From Adiantum capillus-veneris (lineage: Eukaryota > Streptophyta > Polypodiopsida > Polypodiales > Pteridaceae), in the NCBI GenBank assembly GCA_014529385.2, contig CM043955.1, positions 146,018,140-146,082,139 of the forward strand: a stretch of DNA of 64,000 nucleotides. The letters are read 5' to 3'. Below are positions 10,195 through 21,507 of this stretch, piece by piece. Position 1 is the stretch's first letter, and each line of letters begins with the position of its first letter. The notes beneath the pieces were generated by a model. That model ran no database searches. It was not told the DNA's origin and saw only the letters and a program-made list of their open reading frames with translations. The translations under genes and the position numbers were made by a program.

Positions 10195-11850
10195 TGTAAT
10201 GGAATTTGCCTATTCAATGTGAGAGTAGCGGAATTTAATGAGAGTACTTTCAAGAAATGATTTTGTGAGCATAGCGGGTTGACATAATTGAAGATAGCAA
10301 CATAATCATAGCAATTAGTTAACTTGGCATAGACAATACTTTTGCAAGAGAGAGAATTTAGAGAACATGACAACAGTTGAGGACCGGATTTATGTGGAGC
10401 CAGTCCCCCCTCCAATAGGCATTTGTATTATGATTTCTCCCATAAAGAGAGACTTGTTACAATACATTCTTTGTGTTCCTTGTGACCTAGGTGAAGCAAT
10501 GAAGATGGAAAGCTTCATGCATCACCATCATAGCATAACCTAAACTTGAAGAAAGCTTTAACTATACCAAGCCTCAGTCCCAAGACCTCAAACACCTTCG
10601 AAGGTGGAGAGAGCTAGCAGGGAATGAGGGTAGGGAAGAGGAAGAAGAAACATCTCATACGAGAAAGAGCTAGTTCCTCACTTATCATAACTCTTGTGCT
10701 AGCATACATAATAGCATAGTAATGAAGAAGAAATAGATGGCAAGCTCAAGCATTGAAGCATGGCTCTTGGATGGATTTGCACTCCATAGCCAAGAGTGTT
10801 GGTGTAGGCTCTCAATCTCTACTTGCTTGGAGAAGGAGAGGGAGCTCTTGCACTTTGCATAGTACACAATGAGAGTGTTTGTGAGTGTGTGGGTGAGTAT
10901 ACCCCCTAAGCACCCCCCTAGCTTGCTTGGGTCGACCCCCCTTTGTAGCTCATGCTTGAAGCTCATTGGACCCCTCCAGGCCTAGCCAATCACAAGCAGG
11001 AGCCATTACAAGCAACATGGGTAGCCTTGGGACAAGTGTCCCCCTTTCCCCTTTGAGAGAGAGGACTTGATAAATGCAAAAACAATTAGATAATTCAAGT
11101 AATTTATCATTGGACCCCTTTGAAGCCTAGCCAATAGGCTTCAAGCAACACATGAAGGTAACATGGGTAGGGACTTGACATGTGTCCTTGCTGCCTCTTC
11201 AAGCTGGGGCTTCCCTTGTGAGTGTGAGTGTGTGTTCTCTCTCTAATCCCTAGGAAAAGGGCTCGCTCAGGGATGCTTTTGACTTTAGGAGCTCAAGCAC
11301 CTTAGTCATCAAGCATGACAAAGCACTTGGACTAGGGGGTATTCCCACAAGCATCTCAGGCAAGCATGTCAAGGCACCTCAAGCACCTTAATCAAGCGGC
11401 AAGTCAAGCACCTCAAGCATGGAGTAAGTCAAGCACCTTAAGCACCTTAATCAAGCACCTCAAGCATGGAGTAAGTCAAGCACCTTAAGCACCTCAAGCA
11501 GGACAAACACCTCAAGCACGACAAGCACCTCAAGCAGGGCAAACACCTCGAGCTTGGGCCGGGTTCCCACCTCAAGCTCAGCCCTAGCGTACTTAAGGTC
11601 AAAGGACTTTTACACACATTATTGGAGGTCTTCAATGAAGCTAACCCTAAGGTCTTATGCTCCATTGGTTAGCCTTGCTCTTGATAGACCATCTCCCATT
11701 TGGGCCCCTTTACTATTGGCCCCGTGTTGAGATAGATCTATAAGCACATATCTATATCTTAACACTTGTTCCCGTTTATTCTCCCACATTAAGTGATCAA
11801 TTTAATATGAGAAAATCATTTGGGTTGGTTAGATATTAGATTTTATGACA
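10195..11850 (-). repeat. 3' LTR of copy B
   Basis: The LTR is 1656 bp and intact. Compared with the 5' LTR (17002-18200 plus 24771-25239) it lacks about 12 bp near 11270 and has very few substitutions. The region 11300-11560 is a degenerate array of CAAGCACCT-like units. Confidence 0.93.
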
Positions 11851-12210
11851 TTACCTCTCTCTTGAAATCATAGTCGTCCTCGACTATGAGGTAGAAGAGA
11901 TAAAGCCTTAGTCATTAGTCAATCGTACTTAGCGGGTAGAGGATCTCTTTTTTACCCTACGACATCTTTCTAAGATGGATGACTAATCCATTTGGTGCTT
12001 GGGAGACATAGCTGCCGCAAGCATGTCTGCTCTTTAGTCCATTTCATTCTCCCAAAGTAGAGTGACAAATTCTACTTGGTGTTTGAGAGACGTCATCATT
12101 ACAAACATGATTCTAAGCATGCATACTAGTTAAATTTGTGCACAATTAAAAAGAGGATTAGTCTTATAAGACAAAAACATGAGTCATTTAAAAGAGAGTT
12201 GTACATTTGC
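11851..12210 (-). other. Copy B 3' untranslated region with polypurine tract
   Basis: On the minus strand the stretch next to the 3' LTR reads CAAGAGAGAGGTAA, the polypurine tract that primes plus-strand synthesis. Just upstream (11869-11888) is a perfect 8-bp inverted repeat, CATAGTCG and CGACTATG, separated by four bases. The rest has no gene. Confidence 0.75.
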
Positions 12211-14769
12211 TTACTCTAATGTAGCATTGTAAGCATTGACAAGGTTCATACTATCCTTAAGTTGTACTCCTTGCATCCATTTAGCATCTTCAAAAGGATA
12301 ATTTTTGAAATTAATAAGATACCGTCGGATTATCTTACCATGTCGTAGTACCTTGTCTTCATGCCGAAGGACAGCTTCGGGTTGTAGCACCTCTTCTTGG
12401 TCTTCAATTTCGGGAGGGTCTTCAATAATTGGTTCAATTGGTGGCTCTCCTTTGTAGGGCTTAAGTAGGCTTACATGAAAGGCATTGTGTATAAGCCAAT
12501 GGTTGGGAAACTTGAGTTGATAAGCCGTCTCATTGATAGGCTTCAAGATTTGGAAAGGACCATAGTATCTTTTTGCTAGTTTAGCATAATACTTTTGATG
12601 GCCCGTAGGATTTTTGCCCGTCGTTTGCCTTAATCGAGCCTTAGGAAACTTGAGTAAGACCCAATCATTTTCTTTGAACATTAAAGCTCTTCTGTGCTTA
12701 TCAGCAGCAGCTTTTTGCCTTTGTTGAGAGATGGCTATAGCCTCCCTAATCTTTTGAAAAGATTCTTGTAGGTCACGGCTATACTTATCGGCGGCGAAGA
12801 TCTTCCCATGTACTTTGAGTAGCAAGGGACTTTTAGGTCTTCCCTCTATGATCTCGAAAGGTGCTTTCCCCGTAGAAGTATGTACAGTATTATTGTAGGC
12901 ATACTCTACTAGAGGTAAATACTTTTCCCATTGTGAGCGTTGATCTACTTTGGTAACATAAGTCTTGAGTAGATCGAGTATCGTAAGATTGGCTATCTCA
13001 CTTTGGCCATCCGTTTGTGGGTAATAGGCCGAAGAGAAATTCAATCTTGTTCCTAGATTTTCAAAGAGACCTTTCCAGAAATTACTGGTCATTCTAGGAT
13101 CTCTATCTGACACGATGGATGTGGGTAATCCATGGTGCTTGAAAATCTGAGATATGAAGAGAGTTGCCATTTGATGTGCCTTAATAGTCTTTTTGACAGG
13201 AATAAAATGTGCTTGCTTGCTAAACCTGTCGACTATTGTCCATATTCCTGTATTCCCATGGATAGACTTGGGTAATCCAAAGATGAAATCCATGGATATA
13301 CTCTCCCATGGTGAATTTGGAATAGGCAATGGCTGGAGTAATCCAGGTTGCTTCCCTCTATCATACTTGGTCTTTTGGCATACTACACATTTTGAAACAT
13401 ACTCTTGTATGTCCACTTTCATGGTAGGCCAATAGAAATACGTCTCTACTCCTCGGAGAGTAGGTTGAATACCTCTATGCCCTGCATATGGAGGAGCATG
13501 GGATTCATACATAACCTTCTCACGAAGGGAAAGGGTAACACATAGCCTATTGCCGTGGAGAAGATAACCATCCTGCAAGGTGAATGGTTCCTCTTTCTTC
13601 CCCAAAGCAAGGGCTGACATTATGTCTCTAAAGTCAGGGTTAGTAGCATACTCATCTATCATAGAGGATAGATCATTGTGAGTAGCTATAGACACCGCAT
13701 TAACTTTTGGTCGTCGTGAAAGTGCATCGGCAACTTGATTGTGCTTACCAGCTATGTGAGCAATATGGAAATTAAATTGCGAAAGAAAATTTGCCCTCCT
13801 CATTTGTTTGTCGGAAAGTTTGGTTTGCGTCATGAAATACTTGAGACTTTGGTGGTCGGTTCGTAGGATAAAAGGAGTCCCCAATAGGTAGTGCTTCCAT
13901 GTATCTAGGGTATGTAGAACAGCTAAAAGCTCTTTCTCATAAATGCCCAAGACTTGTTCATCACTATTGAGCCTTCGGCTCTCATATGCTATGGCATGCC
14001 CTTCTTGAAGCAAAACCGCTCCAAGGCAATCACCACAAGCATCACATTGGACCTCAAATGGTTTTGAGAGATCCGGAAGCACGAGGACTGGTTGGGAAGT
14101 AAGCTTCTCTTTGAGTTTTTCAAAAGCATTTTGCTTCTTAGCAGTCCATACAAACTTAACGTTCTTCTTTGTTAAGTCGTGTAGTGGTCCTGCTACTTGA
14201 GAGAATTTTGCTATGAAGCGTCTATAGTATGCACACATACCAATAAAGCTTCTTAGCTCATGTAGATTCCTTGGGTTAGGCCATGATTTTATTACCTCTA
14301 ACTCTGATGGATCCATACGAATACCATCGTGAGAGATAATATGACCTAGATATTGAATCTCTTGAAGGAAGAATTCACTTTTCTTTTGGTTGAGAAAAAG
14401 TTTGTTTTCCCTCAAGGCTTGAAAAATCACTTGGAGATGTTGCTTATGTTCCTCCAAAGATTTGGAGTAGATGATGATATCATCAAAGAACACTCCAGTG
14501 AATTTACGATATGGTCTAATAATTTTCTCCATGAGACGATTGAAAGTAGCTGGTGCATTAGTCAAGCCAAAAGGCATGACTAGATATTCATAAAGACCAA
14601 ATGTTGTACGAAACGCGGTCTTTAGGATATCTTCATCCAGTATCCTTATTTGATGATAGCCACTCTTAAGGTCAATCCTACTGAAGTAGGTAGAGCCTTG
14701 TAGCTTATCAAACAGCTCTTCTACCCAAGGCACGGGAAATCTGTTTTTGATAGTGATATGGTTTATCAA
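12211..14769 (-). pseudogene. Copy B Pol: RT (fingers deleted), RNase H, integrase, chromodomain
   Basis: 852 open codons, beginning inside the reverse transcriptase at NHITIKNRFPVP. No ATG is present there. Visible in order are YHQIRI, the palm (VMPFGLTNAPATF), the catalytic FFDD (14479-14490), the thumb (FIGMCAYYRRF), RNase H (CDACGDCLGAVL, YEKELLAVLH, TDHQSLKYF), the integrase zinc finger (HAPPYAGHRG...CVVCQKTK), the integrase core (MDFIFGLP, VDRFSKQAHF, SDRDPRM, YYPQTDGQSE), the C-terminal domain (YYGPFQILKPI), and a chromodomain-like end (YLINFKNYPFEDAKW). The fingers (roughly the first 100 residues, including the usual LLVKKKDG and CIDYRALN motifs) are missing. At the deletion junction the frame is out of phase with gag-protease, so the product could not be made normally. 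Confidence 0.93.
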
Positions 14770-16588
14770 AAGAAAGAGGATTTACAAGTGGAATAGTGCG
14801 GTCACGCTCACTAGCATCTATATACATGTTCTTTCCCCTGTAGGTGAAGTAAATTCTCCTTTCAGGGAACTTCATGTTGGCAGCCATGCGATCAAACCAT
14901 GGTGCCCCTAGGATAACATCCAGATGTTGGAGAGGAGAGATGAAGAAGTCTTCTTTGTCGACATAGCTTTGGACATGAAGCCTCAACTTGCCAATCAAGG
15001 GAGTAACGGAGGCTTGTTGTCCCTTGAAAGCTGCATCGGCTGTTACTATATCTCCCATCTCAAAAGCTTGAATGCCCAACTTGGTGGCCAACTCTATTGA
15101 TATGAAGTTGAGAGTAGAGCCTGGGTCAAACAAGATGAAGGCATCATGCTCTCTTACCTTTCCCCACGCATAGGAAAGTGATGATCCTTTGCAATGACCA
15201 TCCTCTTTTGGAGCTTCGATGGTGAAAGCCCTAGGAGTCTCATTGCGAGTATTCTTCTTGGGGCAAGAACGATAGCCATGTCCTTGCTCTCCACACTTGA
15301 AACACTTATGGTCCTTGCGAAAAGCTTCAAGCTCTTCAGGAGAGAGTTTGTTTTTACCTTTGTAAACTCCTTTCTCCTTGGACCGATTGTTGTTGTTGTT
15401 GGAAGTGCCTTGGGAATTATTTTGAGCATTGGATTTCCCCTTTGCATCATTTTTATCTTTGTTTTCCATGGGCTTGACATTACGTCTAGCCCCTTGATGG
15501 AAATTGATGCGTGAAGCAACCATGGTGTGGTGGATTACTTCGGTAATAGTACCGGGCCGTTGAGAGTTGATGTATTCGGCCATCTCTTCAGGTAATCCCG
15601 CACAGAATTGCTGTCTTTGCTCGGCAAAGTCTATCTTTTGAAAGACAGTAGCTTTGAGATGTAAATCCCAAAACTTGTCTACATACTTGTTGATAGACTC
15701 ATGAGAGAGAAGCTTCAAGCCGCGCCATTCGGTAAGAACTTTATCTTTAGTATCGCTTGGAAGAAATTGCTTCATGATGGAAACTCGTAGAGTTTTCCAT
15801 GTCTTTGGGGCTTCTCCATTGCCACGAAGGCTAGCCCACCATTGACGAGCTGATTTTTAGAAGTGCATAGCTACATGGCGTAGCTTGGAGGACTCTGTGA
15901 AGCCCTCGTCGCCAAAGGCCGCATCAAATTGCTGGATGAAGGCCAACACTTTGTCGGTAGCACCAAAGGTGCCATCGTAGGTGAGAAAAGAGATACTCTT
16001 TCCTCCCTCCTTGAACTTCTTTAGCTTTTGTGACCTTCGCCATGCAGGAAATGATTTGCGATGTCCTCCCCTCTTGTATTCTCTAGGAGAATAGCCATAA
16101 CTTTCATCGGAAGAGGAGGAAGGTGAAGAAGAAGGAGAAGAGGGTGACCTCTTCCTAGCCCTTTTCTTCCTTTGTTTCCTCTCTTGCCTTTCAGAATGAT
16201 GAGAAGAAGGACTATAGGTTGCTCTTTTCCTCTTGGGAGGAGTAGGCGATCGTCTAGACCGCCGTCTTCGTGGAGCCACATCTTCAGAAGAACTTAGACT
16301 GTCATTGCTTTCTTTCTCTTTGGATTCCTCCTCTCGAATGGGAGAGAGTCTTCTTTTGGGGGTCTCTTCAAGAGGCCTCCTAAGCTCTCTCTCCTCTGGG
16401 AGAGGAAGAGAAATTCCATAAGCACGAAGTTGTTGAGTAACTTCGGCTTGTAAAACAGAGTTGCCCATAGCTTGTTGCAACCTAGTGACGAGATAATTCA
16501 CAAACATGGGAGCATCATCATTAGCACCTTCATGTGCAAAATCAAAGCTATCAATGTTCATTCTACTCTCTTGATTATTGTCAGCCAT
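14708..16588 (-). pseudogene. Copy B Gag-protease with one internal stop
   Basis: Starts at ATG 16588 (MADNNQESRM), with the same acidic then Ser/Arg-rich N-terminus as copy A. Codon 244 (15857-15859) is TAA where copy A has CAA. The same frame then continues open for 355 codons. These hold the Gag C-terminal half (LPSDTKDKV, FCAGLPEEMAEYI), a CCHC knuckle (CFKCGEQGHGYRSC) and a retropepsin-like domain with an unusual active-site triad, LFDPGST, in place of the common DSG. VILGAPWFDR marks the protease C-terminus. The frame runs past the junction at about 14770 and ends at 14708, overlapping Pol out of frame because of the deletion there. Whether DPGS retains activity is unknown. Confidence 0.9.
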
Positions 16589-16987
16589 GTTAACAAAATT
16601 TATGTTTATACTTAGTGTATGCTTTGGCAATACAAAACCTTAGTTGCCACTCCTCTTAGCCTTTGAAAATCGGCTCTTAAGTATCTACACCCACGGCTCA
16701 AAGTGGTTAATTATAGAGAGTAGAGGAGTAGGTCTAACAAAGCAGAGTTTCCAAGGGTTAGCTCCTTTCGGACTTCTTATGGCTCAATAATGGTAAAGCC
16801 GTAGGCAAGTCTAGAAAGACTCCATTATTAAGTCCAAAGCTCCCGAGGTGTGCACCATCCCCCACATAGTGGGCTTAACAAAACCGATATTAGATCCCAA
16901 TTCCTCTTTCTCTATTATAATTAACAACATCAACCATTTATAGGCTACTTAAGGACCTCTCTTCTTAAGCAAGAAAAGAGAACCAAA

Positions 16988-17000
16988 TGCTCTGATACCA
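16988..17000 (-). other. Primer-binding site, copy B
   Basis: Minus-strand TGGTATCAGAGCA, one base inside the 5' LTR, complementary to initiator-methionine tRNA. Confidence 0.9.
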
Positions 17001-18200
17001 ATGTAATGGAATTTGCCTATTCAATGTGAGAGTAGCGGAATTTAATGAGAGTACTTTCAAGAAATGATTTTGTGAGCATAGCGGGTTGACATAATTGAAG
17101 ATAGCAACATAATCATAGCAATTAGTTAACTTGGCATAGACAATACTTTTGCAAGAGAGAGAATTTAGAGAACATGACAACAGTTGAGGACCGGATTTAT
17201 GTGGAGCCAGTCCCCCCTCCAATAGGCATTTGTATTATGATTTCTCCCATAAAGAGAGACTTGTTACAATACATTCTTTGTGTTCCTTGTGACCTAGGTG
17301 AAGCAATGAAGATGGAAAGCTTCATGCATCACCATCATAGCATAACCTAAACTTGAAGAAAGCTTTAACTATACCAAGCCTCAGTCCCAAGACCTCAAAC
17401 ACCTTCGAAGGTGGAGAGAGCTAGCAGGGAATGAGGGTAGGGAAGAGGAAGAAGAAACATCTCATACGAGAAAGAGCTAGTTCCTCACTTATCATAACTC
17501 TTGTGCTAGCATACATAATAGCATAGTAATGAAGAAGAAATAGATGGCAAGCTCAAGCATTGAAGCATGGCTCTTGGATGGATTTGCACTCCATAGCCAA
17601 GAGTGTTGGTGTAGGCTCTCAATCTCTACTTGCTTGGAGAAGGAGAGGGAGCTCTTGCACTTTGCATAGTACACAATGAGAGTGTTTGTGAGTGTGTGTG
17701 GGTGAGTATATCCCCTAAGCACCCCCCTAGCTTGCTTGGGTCGATCCCCCTTTGTAGCTCATGCTTGAAGCTCATTGGACCCCTCCAGGCCTAGCCAATC
17801 ACAAGCAGGAGCCATTACAAGCAACATGGGTAGCCTTGGGACAAGTGTCCCCCTTTCCCCTTTGAGAGAGAGGACTTGATAAATGCAAAAACAATTAGAT
17901 AATTCAAGTAATTTATCATTGGACCCCTTTGAAGCCTAGCCAATAGGCTTCAAGCAACACATGAAGGTAACATGGGTAGGGACCTGACATGTGTCCTTGC
18001 TGCCTCTTCAAGCTGGGGCTTCCCTTGTGAGTGTGAGTGTGTGTTCTCTCTCTAATCCCTAGGAAAAGGGCTCGCTCTCCTGTTGTAGGGATGCTTTTGA
18101 CTTTAGGAGCTCAAGCACCTTAGTCATCAAGCATGACAAAGCACTTGGGACTAGGGGGTATTCCCACAAGCATCCCAGGCAAGCATGTCAAGGCACCTCA

Positions 18201-18766
18201 TGTCACAAAGTGATGACGTGGCGGACAGCAGAAACCCTAATTTCTGCCAGAAACCCTAAAATTCCTGCAAACCCTAATTTTTGCCAAAAACCCTGAATTC
18301 CGGAAATCGCGGAGGCGGATTATTAAAAAAAAAAAAAAAAAAAATTTTTTTTTTTGTGGAAAATGATGAGCGACGCGAATTTTGCTTTTGCTTTTTTTTT
18401 TTAATTAAAAAAAAAAGAGAAAAGACTCTCTAAGAGAGAGAGAACTGATGCTTTTGATTTTAAAAGCTTTTGGGGCTCTGCTTTTGGGCATCCCTTGTAA
18501 CCTTTAAATTAGTGGTGAGGGCCTCACTTCTCAGGGCATCTGGACGCAGAGTCTGAGAGTGAAACCCTAACCGCTCTCTTGTACTTTGATGATTGATTAA
18601 TACAAAAAGAAATACCGAAAGGGGCGCCATTCTTTGGGGCCAATATCTCTAGGCACGGAACTCCGCCGGGCCAGTGCAAATCTATTGTGATCTGTGAATT
18701 GTTTTGAAGTGGTTATTTGGTGCTGTCGCGGTTGATTCTTGACTTGGAGTGTCCAAGTTTGTTACA
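18201..18766 (+). repeat. 5' LTR of element C
   Basis: 566 bp, TGTCACAAAG...TTGTTACA. The first 100 bp contain four AAACCCTAA-like telo-box motifs. Poly-A/poly-T tracts follow (18326-18356 and about 18392-18420). A further AAACCCTAA lies near 18563. Confidence 0.95.
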
Positions 18767-18767
18767 G

Positions 18768-18779
18768 TGGTATCAGAGC
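18768..18779 (+). other. Primer-binding site, element C
   Basis: TGGTATCAGAGC, one base after the LTR, complementary to initiator-methionine tRNA. Confidence 0.9.
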
Positions 18780-18837
18780 ACGGCCGATTTCTCTTCTACG
18801 GGAAATCCGATCCCCGAATTTTTTTTCCGCGGCACCT

Positions 18838-20220
18838 ATGGCTTCAGGCAATGATCAGTCGACTCCCTCTGCATCTGGAGATGCGGGCTGGGATCACAAC
18901 GAAGATTCAGACAGAGAGTATGGCCCGCCTCGGCCTACTCAGGCGGAGCAAACAGAGATGGAGCGTCGTCAATTGATTGGCGATGCAACAAAGATGATGC
19001 TCAATTTTGCCAAGGACCCGAAGATGGTAAAATATATGAACCAGACCTCTTTGAAAGAGGTACAGATGGAGTGGCAGAGAACCACAACACCACTCCCGAA
19101 ACCCGCTCTCAAGAAACCTTCTACCTCTAAGAAATATACGGAGAAGGAACTGGAGAACGTGGTTGATGCACGGATTGCTCAGCTTTTTGACACGCAAAAG
19201 AAAGCCAAAAAGCACGGCAAAAAGCAGAAGAAAGGCACTGACTTCCCGGGATATTTGGGTCGTTGGTTGACATTTGACAAGGCAAAGAAACGGAAGAAGC
19301 GTGTTCGATTTGAAGGAGTACCCAGTTCTTCTTCTTCTTCTTCTGACAGTTCTTCTAGCTCCTCGGATTAGAGCGAAGAAGACAGAAAAAAGCAAAAAGT
19401 GAAGCAAGACACAAAGCTTCGGAACGGGCAAGAAAAAGGCAAAGAAGGCTACATCTTGCCCAGAGACTGACAGTTCTACTGAGGACTCGTCTACAGACAG
19501 CTCAGATTCCGATGACGGAAAGTTTTATGCGAACAAGAAGAATTTTTACAAAGCCAACCAGTATGACTTTCTCGAAGATAACAGCAAGAAAGTCCGAGAG
19601 TTTAAGGAAGGTGGCCACTCGATCAAGTTTGATACTTTTCAGGATACTCAGATGCTTCGAAGGCTTTGTCTCTTATACAGCAGTTTGACATCGCTTTCGC
19701 GGGAGGACGCTATTCAGAGCACTCCAAGATTCGGAGAGCTGCCTCTTACTCTGAGGGGAATGCTCGTACTTGGTGGTCCACGCTTCTATTAAGCAAGACT
19801 GTGCCAGTTACATGGCTGAAATTCAAGAGGCTTTTTATTTCTTCTTGGTTGACTCAAGAGTTTGAGCGAGATATACGAGCTGCTTGGAACCATCTCCGGA
19901 TGACCAAGAGCGATACAGTGAATTCTTATTGTGAAAGATTCTGGAGCTCTTTTCTACCCACCTCTTCATTCAAGAAGATCTCATTCAGAGAACAGATTGA
20001 GCGGTTTACCTTGGGTCTACCTACAGAGATCCGAGATCACTGCTTGGAACAGAAGTCAGCTTCTATTCAGGAGTTGATGAGTCATGCGAAGCGGGGCTTT
20101 GCCATTCACTCTGGCAGTCTGACCTACCCCACAGATGAGGCCATGACACAACGAGCCGAACAGACTTCTGGGAATGAAAGTAGAATGAAAAAGAGCAACC
20201 TAGAGAAAAAAAAAGGATGC
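18838..20220 (+). pseudogene. Element C Gag, frameshifted
   Basis: Start ATG 18838 (MASGNDQSTPSAS). The first frame runs to TAG 19369-19371 and has an acidic start, a Lys-rich middle (KKAKKHGKKQKKG) and a basic patch followed by a Ser/Asp-rich run. After a disrupted stretch, Gag resumes in another frame: EFKEGGHSIKF-like at about 19600, then 19666-20241 with QQFDIAFAGGRYSEHSK, ARTWWSTLL, WNHLRMTKSDTVNSYCERFW and FTLGLPTEIRDHC. This resembles family-1 Gag in layout. Multiple frame changes rule out a functional product. Confidence 0.85.
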
Positions 20221-20800
20221 ACGACCCAAGCTTACTCTTGAGGAGAGAGCTCGCTTCATTAGAGAGGGGAAGTGCTTTGGATGCGGGAAACATGGACATA
20301 TTTCCGCAAAGTGCCCTAATAAGGCACAGAAAGAACAGAATGATAAAGACGACGACAGGTCTGAGAGTTCGAGAGCAGCTGAGGAATGTGGCAGAAAAGG
20401 CAGATAGAAAAGCAGAACTGGTACCACATGGCGTGGGACTTGCACCGAATCAAATGAATGAAAGTACAAACTTTGCCGTTTTTTTTTTTGGGGCAAAGTG
20501 AAGGATCAGGAAGCTCTTTTGAAGGAGCCAAGGCCAACTTCTTTTCACTTGGAATTGGCGGCTCGATTTGGAACTACGCCCGACAGACTGACGCCACTGG
20601 CGGAGGTAGTTCGACTGGCACCCGGATGGGATGTTGCCATTACACCGAGCATTGGCAAACTTCGTTTGCAATGACAGGGGTGTTCAGGGCACGTGAGTGA
20701 CGTTCTACTCGGGATCCCTTGGTACCACAAGAACTACGCCGTGGTTGACTACCGGGCCGAGAAAGCGACTTTGATAAATGAAGGGCTTAGAGATTGTACT
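20221..20800 (+). pseudogene. Element C nucleocapsid knuckle and protease remnant
   Basis: At 20272-20313 a canonical CCHC zinc knuckle reads CFGCGKHGHISAKC. Downstream, about 20540-20790, the frame reads FHLELAARFGTTP, then KLRLQCQGCSGHV and SDVLLGIPWYHKNYAVVDY. That corresponds to the C-terminal half of a retropepsin domain (LLG.PW). The N-terminal protease part with the catalytic Asp was not identified; frame breaks and perhaps a deletion separate the two pieces. Confidence 0.7.
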
Positions 20801-20922
20801 TGATGAACTTCAGTTTTCTTACTCATTCTTTTGGGAGAACTGAACGATGGATAAAAGGTTGAATATGTTTTGACCTGAAGAAAAGAACGCCAAGATTTTA
20901 TTTTATTTTTTTCTCCACGCTC

Positions 20923-21507
20923 ATGCCGATTGCTTTTGAGAGGGCTGAAGATCATACCATTGATCTGATATCTGGAAGCACACCACCGAATCGGCCACCT
21001 TATTGTGTGAGCCGAGTACAGAATGAAAAGATTATGAACTCAATGAAAGACCTCTTGGAAAAGGGTCTTGTCCAGCTTAGTACTTCACCGTATTGCTCTC
21101 CAATGTTGTTGATTTTGAAGAAAGACAGATCTTGGAGAATGTGCATCGATTATAGCACTCTCAACGAAATCACCATCAAGAACAGATTTCCGATTCCTAG
21201 GATCGATGATATACTCGACAGGTTACAGGGATCCTCGTGCTTTAGCAGGATTGACTTGAAGAGTGGATATCATCAGATCAGGATAGCGCCAGGAGATGTC
21301 TACAAGACAGCTTTTCGGACGACTTTTGGGTTATTTGAGTTTTTGGTGATGCCTTTTGGCTTAACCAATGCTCCTGCGACATTTAACCGAATGATGGACA
21401 GGATTTTTCGAGAGTACAGGCTATTTGTTGGCACTTTCTTTGACGACATCATTGTTTTCTCGAAGAATGAGGCAGAACACAGAGATCATCTGCTTCAAGT
21501 CTTTTAG
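20923..21507 (+). pseudogene. Element C reverse transcriptase, first part
   Basis: Fingers and palm are present: [67 protein letters not shown] and the catalytic FFDD at 21436-21447. The frame ends at TAG 21505-21507, where related elements continue into the thumb, so the stop is a secondary lesion. FFDD is also the form in family 1; element H in this window uses YLDD. Confidence 0.92.
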
